Part shown: positions 1-8,257 of the stretch, piece by piece
Numbering within the stretch: position 1 is the first letter of the stretch
How the letters are laid out: each line of letters starts with the position of its first letter
Assembly (NCBI GenBank): GCA_000799755.1
Contig: JUHI01000003.1
Coordinates: 434,001-498,000 of the forward strand
Reading direction: 5' to 3'
Source of the DNA: Martinezella tropici
Lineage (GTDB): Bacteria; Pseudomonadota; Alphaproteobacteria; Rhizobiales; Rhizobiaceae
DNA: 64,000 nucleotides
The notes under the pieces: generated by a model
Database searches by the model: none
Seen by the model: the letters and a program-made list of their open reading frames with translations, nothing else
What the model was told of the DNA's origin: nothing
Translations under genes and position numbers: made by a program

Positions 1-1
1 T

Positions 2-376
2 CCGAGCATGGTCAACGGTCGCCATGTAATGACGCCATCGCCCATTCCGCGCTGGGATGTGCCCAAGCTCAATCAGGCGGATCACCTGACGATCCTGTCT
101 GCCGGCCGCGAGAAGCGCATCTTCGCCGTGCCGCCTTATACACGCGTCGAGCCGCTTGTCTTCGACGACGTGCCCTACCGCGTCGAGGATCACCAGGACA
201 AGACCTGCTATCGCAGCAACGTCGCCGGCTTTTTCATGAACGAGCTGCCGCAGGAAGATGGCTCCTCGCAATACGAGCTGTCCGACAGCCATTTTGGCGT
301 AAAGCACATCCGCAAATCGGAAGCGGAAACCGTCGAGATCGGCGAAACCTGGTACAACAACGGAAGGATGGACTGA
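2..376 (+). CDS. phnJ: PhnJ, C-P lyase subunit (3' part only; cysteine motif degenerate)
   Basis: This is the C-terminal ~124 residues of PhnJ, cut by the window start; the frame is open to base 2. PhnJ is the radical-SAM subunit that cleaves the C-P bond of ribose 1-alkylphosphonate 5-phosphate. The stretch MTPSPIPRWDVPK followed by SAGREKRIFAVPPYTRVEPL matches the family core closely. In E. coli PhnJ the next segment carries four cysteines (241, 244, 266, 272) that hold the 4Fe-4S cluster and supply the thiyl radical. Here only the first survives: the segment reads DKTCYRSN and later ELSDSHFG, so the other three align with Ser, Leu and Gly. The frame is intact, and the stop overlaps the phnK start by one base. 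Identity as a PhnJ homologue is sure; canonical chemistry is doubtful. Confidence 0.9.
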   Translation, partial: PSMVNGRHVMTPSPIPRWDVPKLNQADHLTILSAGREKRIFAVPPYTRVEPLVFDDVPYRVEDHQDKTCYRSNVAGFFMNELPQEDGSSQYELSDSHFGVKHIRKSEAETVEIGETWYNNGRMD

Positions 377-1203
377 TGGCCACGCTCGATCCCATTCAAT
401 CGGCGGCACTCACTCGCCAGCCGCCACGGCTGATGATGGCCGACCCCATCCTCACCATGCGTGGCATTGCCCGCAATTATGGCGACGTCACTGCGCTTGG
501 CGGCGTCGACGTAACAGTCTATCCGGGCGAAGTCCTCGGCATCGTCGGCGAATCCGGTTCGGGCAAGTCTACGCTTCTTCGGATGATGAACCTCGAGGAT
601 ACGCCCGACACCGGCACCTATAGTCTTGCGCTTCCCGGCCACGAGGGCCGCAACCTTTTCACACTCGACCGCTTCGAGCGGCGTATGCTGCGCGCGCATC
701 ATATCGGCATCGTCTACCAAAACCCGCATCTCGGCCTGCTGATGAACCACACCAGCAGCGGCAACGTCGCCGAGCGCCTGCTGATTGCCGGCAACCGCAA
801 TTTCGCCGAGCTGCGCGAGCGGGCACGCCAGTCGCTTGATGCGTCGGAATTTCCGATCGAACGCATGGATGCCCGACCGAACGAGCTTTCCGGCGGCATG
901 CAGCAGCGCGTGCAGCTCGCAAAGGCGATCGCGCTTGAACCTGCAGTCCTCTTGCTCGACGAACCGACCACGGGTCTCGACGTCAGCGTTCAGGCGTTGG
1001 TGCTCGACACGCTGAAGCGGCTGCAGCGCGAACGTTCCATCACGATGGTTCTGGTTTCGCACGATCTCGGCGTCATCCGCACGATGGCAGACCGGGTTAT
1101 GGTCATGCGGCGCGGCAAGGTCGTGGAACAGGGTCTTGCCGACCAGATCTTCCAGGACCCGCAACACGCCTACACCCAGCAGCTCGTTCACGCCAAGCTT
1201 TGA
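376..1203 (+). CDS. phnK: PhnK, C-P lyase ABC-type ATPase
   Basis: ABC-class ATP-binding protein of 275 residues that binds the PhnGHIJ core complex at PhnJ. It has Walker A GESGSGKST near residue 57, the signature LSGGMQQR and Walker B LLLDEPTTGLDVS, followed by the switch His in VLVSHDLGV. The layout resembles oligopeptide-importer ATPases, as is usual for PhnK. The ATG overlaps the phnJ stop by one base, which implies translational coupling. About 20 residues precede the usual family start, so an internal ATG (MMADPILTM, near 436) is a possible alternative. Since the PhnJ partner here is unusual, this ATPase may serve a variant complex. Confidence 0.92.
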   Translation: MATLDPIQSAALTRQPPRLMMADPILTMRGIARNYGDVTALGGVDVTVYPGEVLGIVGESGSGKSTLLRMMNLEDTPDTGTYSLALPGHEGRNLFTLDRFERRMLRAHHIGIVYQNPHLGLLMNHTSSGNVAERLLIAGNRNFAELRERARQSLDASEFPIERMDARPNELSGGMQQRVQLAKAIALEPAVLLLDEPTTGLDVSVQALVLDTLKRLQRERSITMVLVSHDLGVIRTMADRVMVMRRGKVVEQGLADQIFQDPQHAYTQQLVHAKL

Positions 1204-1217
1204 AGGAAACAGAAGAG

Positions 1218-1964
1218 ATGAACATTCAGGTTTCCGCCCGGCAGAACACCGCTCCGGTCTTGCGTGTCCAGGGCCTTTCGAAGCAATTCGAAATGCATCA
1301 CCTCAAGCGCACGCTGTTTGCCTTCGAGAATATCGAGTTCGAGCTGAGCGCCGGCGAATTCATCCTGCTCAAGGGCGAGAACGGCGCGGGCAAGTCCACC
1401 CTGCTGCGCACGCTCTACCGCTCTTACCTGCCGCGCGCCGGCCACATCTACTATCACACGCAGGAAGGGATCATCGATCTCGCAACGGCGGCGGATGTCG
1501 ACATCGCCGTACTGCGCCGCCGGGAAATCGGCTTCGTCACCCAGTTCCTCAACGCCCGTCCGCGTGTCGCGGCCGAAGAGATCGTGGCTGAGCCACTGAG
1601 GCTTGCGGGAACGTCGCATTCCGAAGCTCTCGCCGAAGCGCGGCGCTGGCTCGATGCCTTCGGCGTGAAGAAGCAGCTCTGGTCGGCCTACCCTTCCACC
1701 TTCTCCGGCGGCGAGCAGCAGAAGGTCAATCTGGCCCGTGCGCTCATCCTGCCACAACGCCTTTTGCTGCTCGACGAACCAACGGCCTCGCTCGATCATT
1801 CCGCCCGCCGCGCGCTGGTCGAACGATTGGCTCAGCTCAAGGCATCAGGCGTTGCGATGATCGGTGTTTTTCATCATCCAGACGATGTAAAGGCATTGAT
1901 CGACCGGGAATTGCATCTGGAAGCCATCAAGATCGAGGACGAGCAGGACGATGTGGCTGAGTAA
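1218..1964 (+). CDS. phnL: PhnL, C-P lyase ABC-type ATPase
   Basis: Second ATPase of the phn operon, about 248 residues. PhnL takes part with PhnI, PhnG and PhnH in making alpha-D-ribose 1-alkylphosphonate 5-triphosphate. It has Walker A KGENGAGKSTLL, signature FSGGEQQKVN and Walker B RLLLLDEPTASLDH, in a LolD-like fold typical of PhnL. I chose ATG 1218 over a TTG at 1200 because purine-rich AAGGAAAC and AGAAGAG stretches lie just upstream and the protein then begins like its family. The 3' end overlaps phnM by 14 bases. Confidence 0.92.
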   Translation: MNIQVSARQNTAPVLRVQGLSKQFEMHHLKRTLFAFENIEFELSAGEFILLKGENGAGKSTLLRTLYRSYLPRAGHIYYHTQEGIIDLATAADVDIAVLRRREIGFVTQFLNARPRVAAEEIVAEPLRLAGTSHSEALAEARRWLDAFGVKKQLWSAYPSTFSGGEQQKVNLARALILPQRLLLLDEPTASLDHSARRALVERLAQLKASGVAMIGVFHHPDDVKALIDRELHLEAIKIEDEQDDVAE

Positions 1965-3105
1965 TTTTGAAATCGTATTACAGGATCGCGTGATCGAGCG
2001 CGGCGCCGTCAGGATCGAGGATGGGTTGATCGCGGATATCAGCGAAAGACCGGTCGAAGGCGCCGAGATAGACGGCCATGGCCGGTTTCTCCTGCCCGGT
2101 TTCGTCGACATGCATGGCGACATGATCGAGAAATGCGTGGAGCCTCGTGTCAACGTCCGCATGCCGCTCGAACTCGGCGTCTACGACCTCGACAAGATGC
2201 TTGCCGCCAACGGCGTGACAACGGCATATGCAGCCGTCGCCTTCACGCCCGCCACCTATGGTCATGTGCGCTCGATCGAGCATACTCACGCGATGATCGA
2301 GAAGCTCGCATCGATGCGAGACGAGCTTTTGATCGACCACCGCGTCCACGGCCGCTTCGAGGTAACCTTCCTGCCCGCGATCGAGGAAGCAAAGGTCCTG
2401 ATAAACGCCGGCGCACTTCATCTGATCTCGCTGATGGACCACACGCCTGGCCAGGGACAATATCGCGATATCGAACTGCACATCGCCAACACGGCGAAGG
2501 TCAAGAAGATCAGCGAGACCCAGGCGGCGGAAATGGTCAGGCAGCGCATGGCCGCCCGCAGCGAACACGGCGACAGCATGGACATCATCAACGGGTTGGC
2601 GGAATTGGCACGCGAGCACGGTGTCGTGCTGGCATCCCACGACGACGACACGGTCGAGAAGGCAGCGCTGCTGCATAGCCTCGGCGCCGCGATCAGCGAA
2701 TTTCCGATCAACATTGCAACGGCGACCGAAGCGAGGCGGTTGGGATTGGCAACGGCCATGGGCGCACCGAATGCGCTGCGCGGCCTTTCCTACTCCGGCA
2801 ATCTTTCCGCACGCGAAGCCTATGAGGCCGGCGTGCTGGATATCCTCGCGAGCGATTATCACCCATCGGCTATTCTGCCTGCGGTGATCGCGCTTGCGGA
2901 AATCGGCAAGGGCGGTCTTCCCGCTTCGGTCGCATTGGCAAGCGCCAACCCGGCCAAGGCACTCGGCTTGCATGATCGCGGTCGGATCTGCGAGGGGCTG
3001 CGTGCCGATTTCGTGATTGCGGAACGCGGCAAAGTACCGCGCGTACGCGGCACCATCCGCAGCGGCAAGATGATCTGGTCGGACGGCTCCATCAAGGGCT
3101 TTTGA
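1951..3105 (+). CDS. phnM: PhnM, alpha-D-ribose 1-methylphosphonate 5-triphosphate diphosphatase
   Basis: Amidohydrolase-fold enzyme of 384 residues that removes diphosphate from the ribosyl triphosphate intermediate to give the C-P lyase substrate. Metal-binding landmarks are visible: an HxD pair in GFVDMHGDMIEK, the SLMDHTPGQGQ block, LASHDDDT and the late LASDYHP. Length is normal. The ATG lies inside the phnL 3' end, so the two are translationally coupled. It is the last gene of the phn run, followed by a strong hairpin. The early metal motif reads HGD, where E. coli has HTD. Confidence 0.93.
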   Translation: MWLSNFEIVLQDRVIERGAVRIEDGLIADISERPVEGAEIDGHGRFLLPGFVDMHGDMIEKCVEPRVNVRMPLELGVYDLDKMLAANGVTTAYAAVAFTPATYGHVRSIEHTHAMIEKLASMRDELLIDHRVHGRFEVTFLPAIEEAKVLINAGALHLISLMDHTPGQGQYRDIELHIANTAKVKKISETQAAEMVRQRMAARSEHGDSMDIINGLAELAREHGVVLASHDDDTVEKAALLHSLGAAISEFPINIATATEARRLGLATAMGAPNALRGLSYSGNLSAREAYEAGVLDILASDYHPSAILPAVIALAEIGKGGLPASVALASANPAKALGLHDRGRICEGLRADFVIAERGKVPRVRGTIRSGKMIWSDGSIKGF

Positions 3106-3156
3106 TCCGCGAGGCTTTACTGTCTCACACTCCGAGCCAGCAAGTGGCGCCGGTCA

Positions 3157-3185
3157 TCAGCGGGAGGGTGCGTCCCTCCCGCTGA
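3157..3185. terminator. Convergent hairpin terminator between phnM and the SDR gene
   Basis: A perfect 12-base inverted repeat (TCAGCGGGAGGG and its complement) encloses a 5-base loop at 3169-3173. It lies between the 3' ends of two convergent genes. There is only a short T run on the plus side, so it is a probable rather than certain intrinsic terminator, perhaps acting in both directions. Confidence 0.7.
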
Positions 3186-3195
3186 TTTGCACAGC

Positions 3196-4005
3196 TCACA
3201 TCGCCTTTTCCGGATGCGGTGAGCCCTCATAAGCACCCCAGATCGACTGATCGAAATTGATCGTGGCGCCGGTCATCAGGCCGGACTCTTCAGACGACAG
3301 GAAGGCGACGGCGCGGGCGACCTCGGCCGGATCGACCAGCCGGCCGAAAGGCTGCTCCGCGGCCGCCTTTGCCAACCAATCTTCCGCGGCCCCGTGATAT
3401 TCGCGCTGGATGCGATCCTCGCCGTCGCTCGACATCCAACCGATATTGAGGGCGTTGACCCTGATCCGGTTCTTAAGCAGTGAGAAAGCTGTATTCCGGG
3501 TCAAGGTATCGAGCGCTCCCTTGGAAGAGCAATAGGCGCTAATGAAGGGCTGGCCGGCCAACGACGACATCGAGGAGATGTTGACGATCGTCCCTTCGAT
3601 GCCGTTGGCGATCATGTTCTTGATCACGTCCTGCATCAGGAAGAAGGGCGCACGCACATTGACGGCGAACATTCGGTCGAACAGGTCCGGGTCGGTGTCG
3701 AGAATGGTGCCTCGATCGGTGATGGCGGCGACATTGACGAGCGCATCGATGCGGCCGAATTTCTCGACCGCTGTCGCGATGACCTTGCGGCAGTCCTCGA
3801 CCTCGCCGAGATCAGCAGGGACGAAAACAACCGGTATCTTATAGCGATCGCCAATCTCGCGTGCCTTGGCTTCACCCTTGGCGGTGCTGCGGCCGCAGAT
3901 TGTCAATCCGGTGGCCCCGCGTTCGGCAAAGAGCCGGGCGACTTCCGCGCCCAGCCCCTGCGTGCCGCCGGTGATGACGGCAAATTTTCCATCCAGTCGG
4001 CCCAT
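3196..4005 (-). CDS. SDR-family oxidoreductase
   Basis: Classical short-chain dehydrogenase of about 269 residues. The N-terminal TGGTQGLG binds NAD(P); NISSMSS supplies the catalytic Ser region and YCSSK the Tyr/Lys pair. The C-terminal substrate lid is short. The ATG at 4005 follows a GAGG ribosome site and gives MGRLDGKFAVITGG, the usual SDR beginning; an upstream in-frame ATG at 4035 lies inside the preceding gene and is less likely. It is downstream of, and almost touching, the PhyH-like gene, so the two probably act on one substrate. The substrate cannot be told from sequence. Confidence 0.85.
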   Translation of the reverse strand: MGRLDGKFAVITGGTQGLGAEVARLFAERGATGLTICGRSTAKGEAKAREIGDRYKIPVVFVPADLGEVEDCRKVIATAVEKFGRIDALVNVAAITDRGTILDTDPDLFDRMFAVNVRAPFFLMQDVIKNMIANGIEGTIVNISSMSSLAGQPFISAYCSSKGALDTLTRNTAFSLLKNRIRVNALNIGWMSSDGEDRIQREYHGAAEDWLAKAAAEQPFGRLVDPAEVARAVAFLSSEESGLMTGATINFDQSIWGAYEGSPHPEKAM

Positions 4006-4012
4006 CGGATCC

Positions 4013-5206
4013 TCAAGCCTCCCTGCGCGCAGCATGGGCGGCGATCAGTCCGGCAAACTGCCCGGCATCCGTTGCAGCATCAATTGCCTCAGCCATGATC
4101 TGCGCCTGGGTCTTCGGGGCGAGGCCGCCGACTGGAGGATCGCTGTCGAGGTTGGTGGGGAAGGCATAGCCCTCGGCCGTCGACGCGATGACGTTGGCAA
4201 CCTCTGCCCGGCTCAGTGTCCCGGCACCGAATGCAGTGAGAAGTGCGGGATAGACAGTCACCGACATGCGGCTGCGGTTGACGCTCTCCATCGCCCGCCC
4301 GAAGGCCGAGGAAACCTGCAGGAGATTGGCCATGCGATAGATGTCTTTCGAGACATTGTTGCCGGCGCCGTGCATGACCGCCGGATTGAAGAAGACGGCA
4401 TCGCCCTTCTCAAGCGGCAATTGCACATGATGCTCGGCAAAATAGGCCTGGAATTCCGGTCGGCCGAAAGCGATATAGCCCTCGAAGAAGGTCTGCGAAT
4501 AGGGCAGGAACAACGTCGGCCCGCTTTCAAGCGGCATGTCGCAATGCGCGACTGCACCCTGCAGCGTCAATAGCGGCGAAACCGCGTGGATATGGCCGGG
4601 ATAGGCCTGCATCTGCTGCGGCGACATGAAGCCGAGGTGGTAATCACGATGCGGCTTCTGCGCTGTGCCGCCGGGATTGACCCGGTTCATCTGCGCCGTC
4701 ATCTGGTAGCCGACGCCGAGCCAGGCCTCCGACACAAGCGCGACCGCAGTCGAAGCATAATAGCGGGCAAAATTCTCCGGGTCCGCCAGGCAGTGTTTCT
4801 CGAGCGCATTCCAGATGCGGTCATTGGCGCCGGGCTTGGCAAAGTGATCACCCCCGCCCTTGCCCTTTTCTTTCTCTTCGCGAACGATAGCTTCGAACAC
4901 AGAGGTCGCGCTATCAACAACCGCGTTATCCGGCATGGCGTTCTTGATAACGATGATGCCTGGGCCTGTGGTAAAGACTTCGACCCACTCGGCCATCAAA
5001 GCGCGGCGGTCGTCTTCATTCGCGGCGGCGGCGCGAACCTTGCCGCCATCATAGATGAGGATGTTCTTCTCGATTCCTGCCGCCAACGGCCAGTCCGCAG
5101 GATTGGCTGTCTTTTCGACCAGGGCTTTAAAGGTGTCGAAATTGCCGCAGTCGGCCGAAAGCCAAACCTTCTGGCTGCGCCGGCTGGCGAGCGTCTGAGC
5201 GTCCAT
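4013..5206 (-). CDS. Phytanoyl-CoA dioxygenase (PhyH) family protein
   Basis: Probable Fe(II)/2-oxoglutarate-dependent dioxygenase of about 397 residues. The facial triad is suggested by PHRDYH (His and Asp) and the distal His in AVMHGAGNN, after a double-stranded beta-helix stretch rich in substrate-shaping loops. The start at 5206 is favoured by GGAGGAG eight bases upstream; the longer frame to 5287 has no such site. It leads a two-gene minus-strand operon with the SDR and faces a LacI-type regulator across a short intergenic region. Substrate unknown. Confidence 0.8.
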   Translation of the reverse strand: MDAQTLASRRSQKVWLSADCGNFDTFKALVEKTANPADWPLAAGIEKNILIYDGGKVRAAAANEDDRRALMAEWVEVFTTGPGIIVIKNAMPDNAVVDSATSVFEAIVREEKEKGKGGGDHFAKPGANDRIWNALEKHCLADPENFARYYASTAVALVSEAWLGVGYQMTAQMNRVNPGGTAQKPHRDYHLGFMSPQQMQAYPGHIHAVSPLLTLQGAVAHCDMPLESGPTLFLPYSQTFFEGYIAFGRPEFQAYFAEHHVQLPLEKGDAVFFNPAVMHGAGNNVSKDIYRMANLLQVSSAFGRAMESVNRSRMSVTVYPALLTAFGAGTLSRAEVANVIASTAEGYAFPTNLDSDPPVGGLAPKTQAQIMAEAIDAATDAGQFAGLIAAHAARREA

Positions 5207-5281
5207 GGTGATCTCCTCCCAAAGTGACGTTGGACTTATGGGATTGATCCTAGCCTCGGCCCGACCTATGAAAAAGATAGG

Positions 5282-5302
5282 AAACACCTCAAAAACACCT
5301 CA
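5282..5302. promoter_or_regulatory. Direct-repeat candidate operator in the divergent promoter
   Basis: Two copies of AAACACCTCA begin at 5282 and 5293, 11 bases apart, so they lie on the same DNA face. They sit between the divergent PhyH-type and LacI-family genes, just upstream of the regulator start. A short inverted repeat CCTAT/ATAGG lies immediately before them. This is inferred from position and repetition only. Confidence 0.4.
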
Positions 5303-5314
5303 GAAAGAGTCACC

Positions 5315-6334
5315 TTGAAGTCACGTTTCCCCTTGAAAGACATCGCGCTGCAAGCCGGGCTCAGCCTTGCGACCGTCGATCGGGTGATGCATGAGCGCAC
5401 CGGCGTTCGCACCGTTACCCGCTCGCGGGTCTCAGCGGCGATTGCCGAACTGGAACGACAGTATGTGCAGTCCGGCCTTGTCGGAAAGCGGCTCGTGATC
5501 GACGTCGTCATGGATACGCCACAGCGCTTTTCGGCGGCCGTCCGCGAAGCCTTCGAAGCGGAACTGCCCGGCATGCGGCCTGCATCGTTTTCCGCACGTT
5601 TTCATGTGGCCGAGACGATGAGCGAGGCAGAACTTCTGGCCATACTGCGCGCCATACGTCGCCGCGGCAGCCATGGCGTCGTGCTCAAGGCTCCGTCGAC
5701 GCCCGCCATTGCCGATATCGCCGCCCAACTTATGGCGGCGAAAATCCCGGTCGTTACTTTGGTGACCGACCTGCCCGAAAACTCTCGTATCGGCTATGTC
5801 GGCATGGACAACCGCGTGGCGGGAGCAACGGCAGCCTATCTGCTCGGTCGCATGGCCGGAGAGCAGAAGGGCAAGGTGCTGGTGACGCTGTCGAGCAGCC
5901 TTTTTGCTGGCGAGGACGAGCGTGAACGGGGATTTCGTGACGTACTGTCAGGGCGATTCCCCCATCTTTCGGTCGTGCGAATTTCCGAAGGCTTCGGCGT
6001 CGACCGCACAACCGAGCTGCTTGTCCGCGATGCGCTGGAACGTGAGCCGGAAATCCATGCGGTCTATTCGGCCGGCGGCGCCAATCGCGCCATATTGAAG
6101 GCCTTTGCCGAAGCCCGGCGCGCGTGCACTGTCTTCGCCGCTCATGATCTCGATCAGGATAATGTCCGGCTACTGTCAACTGGCGAGATCACCTTCGTCA
6201 TTCACCACGATCTGCGCCACGATGCCCGCAGTGCCTGCCAGCTCATGCTCGCCTATCACCGGATGCTGCCGGCCGACTTTCAGGTAGCGCCGTCGCGGGT
6301 TGCGATCGCAACCCCATTCGACCCAGTGCATTGA
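5315..6334 (+). CDS. LacI-family transcriptional regulator
   Basis: Repressor-type regulator of 339 residues: an N-terminal LacI HTH (LKDIALQAGLSLATVDRVM) followed by a periplasmic-binding-protein-like sensor domain that starts near residue 60 and contains IGYVGMDNRVAGATAA. The TTG at 5315 gives the common opening MKSRFPLKDIA and follows an AGAAAGAG purine run. It is transcribed away from the PhyH-SDR pair, so it most likely controls that pair and itself. The effector is unknown, probably a small sugar-like or polar ligand. Confidence 0.88.
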   Translation: MKSRFPLKDIALQAGLSLATVDRVMHERTGVRTVTRSRVSAAIAELERQYVQSGLVGKRLVIDVVMDTPQRFSAAVREAFEAELPGMRPASFSARFHVAETMSEAELLAILRAIRRRGSHGVVLKAPSTPAIADIAAQLMAAKIPVVTLVTDLPENSRIGYVGMDNRVAGATAAYLLGRMAGEQKGKVLVTLSSSLFAGEDERERGFRDVLSGRFPHLSVVRISEGFGVDRTTELLVRDALEREPEIHAVYSAGGANRAILKAFAEARRACTVFAAHDLDQDNVRLLSTGEITFVIHHDLRHDARSACQLMLAYHRMLPADFQVAPSRVAIATPFDPVH

Positions 6335-6373
6335 TCGATGGCTCCGTGCGCAGTCGGCGAGCAGGCTATACGA

Positions 6374-7156
6374 TTACTGCGACAGCGTGCCATCGACCAT
6401 GATCTGGATTCGCCCGAGGCTGCAGCGCTCGACCCGCACTTCAATTCCATAAACCTCAGCCAACAGCTCTGGCGTGATGATCTCGTCGGCCGCCCCATGA
6501 ACCTTGAGGTCTCCGTCTTTCAGCACCGCCACGGAATTCGCATAGCGAAGCGCCAACGGGACATCGTGAAGCACGGCGACCACGATCGTTCCCGATTCGC
6601 GGGCGAGCGCGGCTGCACATTCCATGACGTGAATCTGATGCTTGAGATCGAGTGCACTTGTCGGTTCGTCGAGCAGCAGGACTTCGGGACGGCGGACGAT
6701 GGCCTGGGCCAACGCGACCATCTGCCTTTGACCTCCCGATAGCTCCGCAAGCGGCGACATGGCGAGATCGACGGCGCTTAGCCGCGCGAGAGCATCATAG
6801 GCTTCCTTCATGGCGGTCTCGCGACCGAGCATGCCGCTGCAGGCGCTCATGACAGCTTCGATGACGGGCAGGCCGATAGCCGGCGGCTGCGATTGCGGCA
6901 TATAGGCAATCCTCTTGGCTCGCTCCGCCCGCGAAAGGCGGGCGAGATCCGTACCGTCGAGAAGAATTTTGCCGGAAGCCGAACCAAGGCCGGCAATCCC
7001 GCGCAATAATGTGGACTTGCCGGCCGCGTTCGGCCCGAGGAGCGCCAGAACCTCGCCGCGCGGCAGCGGGCCGAGCGAAATGGAATGCACAACCCTTTTT
7101 CGACCGTAGGCGACGGTGAGATCGCGAATGACGAGACCGGCCCCCTCATCCGTCAT
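6374..7156 (-). CDS. Iron-chelate ABC importer, ATP-binding protein (FecE-type)
   Basis: ATPase of about 260 residues with Walker A GPNAAGKSTLLRG, Q-loop in AYMPQSQ, signature LSGGQRQMVALAQ and Walker B VLLLDEPTSALD. The ATG at 7156 overlaps the permease stop as ATGA; the reading frame continues far upstream but out of frame with known sequence. It powers import by the FecCD-type permease encoded before it. The Walker A has Ala-Ala (NAAGKS) where NGAGKS is common, which still fits the GxxxxGKS consensus. Confidence 0.9.
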   Translation of the reverse strand: MTDEGAGLVIRDLTVAYGRKRVVHSISLGPLPRGEVLALLGPNAAGKSTLLRGIAGLGSASGKILLDGTDLARLSRAERAKRIAYMPQSQPPAIGLPVIEAVMSACSGMLGRETAMKEAYDALARLSAVDLAMSPLAELSGGQRQMVALAQAIVRRPEVLLLDEPTSALDLKHQIHVMECAAALARESGTIVVAVLHDVPLALRYANSVAVLKDGDLKVHGAADEIITPELLAEVYGIEVRVERCSLGRIQIMVDGTLSQ

Positions 7157-8244
7157 CGGCTCGGTCTCCCGTTGAAGATCAGGATGACGAAGAGTGGCAC
7201 GCCGACGAGCGCCGTGACGATGCCGACAGGAACGACGAGCCCCGGCAGCACGATTTTGCTGGTAATCGAGGCAAGCGATAGCAGCAGGGCGCCGACCAGC
7301 GCACTGGCAGGAAGCGTAAAACGCTGATCCTCGCCCACTAAAAGTCGCGCGATATGCGGCCCGACAAGACCGATGAAGCCGATCGTGCCGACGAAGGCGA
7401 CCGCGATGGCCGAGAGGAGGCTTACCCGCAGCAGGGAGAGATAGCGCAGCCGCACGACATCGATGCCGAAGCTGATCGCCCGTTCCTCCCCCATACGCAG
7501 TGCCGTCATTTGACCGGCGGCGCCGAAAGATAAGGGCATGACCACGGTAAGGGTAATTGCCAGCACGGCGACCTTGTCCCAATTGGCCCGTGCGAGACTG
7601 CCGACCGACCAGAAGACGAGCTGCTGCAGCACATCCTCCGTCGCCATCAACTGAAACAGCAGGATGACCGCGTTACAGCTGAAGACGAGCGCAATTCCGA
7701 GCAGCACCATCGTCTCCATATTTCCGGCCCGCAGCCTTGAAAGGGCATCGAGCAACAGTACCGAACCGAAGGCGAAGACGAAAGCGGCAAGCGAGACCAG
7801 CCAGTTATAAGGCAGCCAGGAAAGCGCGAGATGGAAGACGATGACCGTCGAAGCGCCCAATGCCGCCGCCGAGGCGACGCCCAGCGTGAAGGGGCTGGCG
7901 AGCGGATTGTTGAGGATGACCTGCATCTCCGCTCCGGCGAGCGAGAGCGAAGCGCCAACAAGTACGGCCATGAGCGCAAAAGGCAGGCGAACGTTCCAGA
8001 TGATGACGCGATCGGTGGGTGACAGATCCCCCGCATGGAAAATCCCGTTAAGGAGATCCGCCGCACTCATGCCAGATGAGCCCGTGACAACGTCATAGCC
8101 GAACGATACCAGAAGAAGCACAAACAGCAGAGCTATGATGACGAGACGCCGCAGCACGAGGCCGCGATAGGCGATCTGCGTGTTCGCAAAACCCGAGATC
8201 GTACCGGCATCGTGCTTGTGCCCCGAGGTCACAGGAGCGTCCAT
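7153..8244 (-). CDS. Iron-chelate ABC importer, FecCD-family permease
   Basis: Polytopic membrane protein of 363 residues with around ten predicted membrane segments. It carries the FecCD landmarks LVGASLSLAGAEMQVILNNPLASPFTLGV in the N-terminal half (a slightly altered GxxLxxxGxxxQ motif) and FIGLVGPHIARLLVG in the C-terminal half, which contacts the ATPase. One permease gene is present, so a homodimer is expected. It lies 13 bases after the binding-protein gene and overlaps the ATPase gene by four. Confidence 0.9.
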   Translation of the reverse strand: MDAPVTSGHKHDAGTISGFANTQIAYRGLVLRRLVIIALLFVLLLVSFGYDVVTGSSGMSAADLLNGIFHAGDLSPTDRVIIWNVRLPFALMAVLVGASLSLAGAEMQVILNNPLASPFTLGVASAAALGASTVIVFHLALSWLPYNWLVSLAAFVFAFGSVLLLDALSRLRAGNMETMVLLGIALVFSCNAVILLFQLMATEDVLQQLVFWSVGSLARANWDKVAVLAITLTVVMPLSFGAAGQMTALRMGEERAISFGIDVVRLRYLSLLRVSLLSAIAVAFVGTIGFIGLVGPHIARLLVGEDQRFTLPASALVGALLLSLASITSKIVLPGLVVPVGIVTALVGVPLFVILIFNGRPSR

Positions 8245-8257
8245 CCACCGTTTCCCG

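Noticed and set aside
208..1191. Long open frame on the minus strand opposite phnJ/phnK
   Set aside because: It mirrors real codon usage of phnK, has no ribosome site or recognisable domain, and contradicts the well-supported phn genes.
4586..5227. Plus-strand frame opposite the PhyH-type gene
   Set aside because: Antisense shadow of a clearly recognised dioxygenase gene with a good ribosome site on the other strand.
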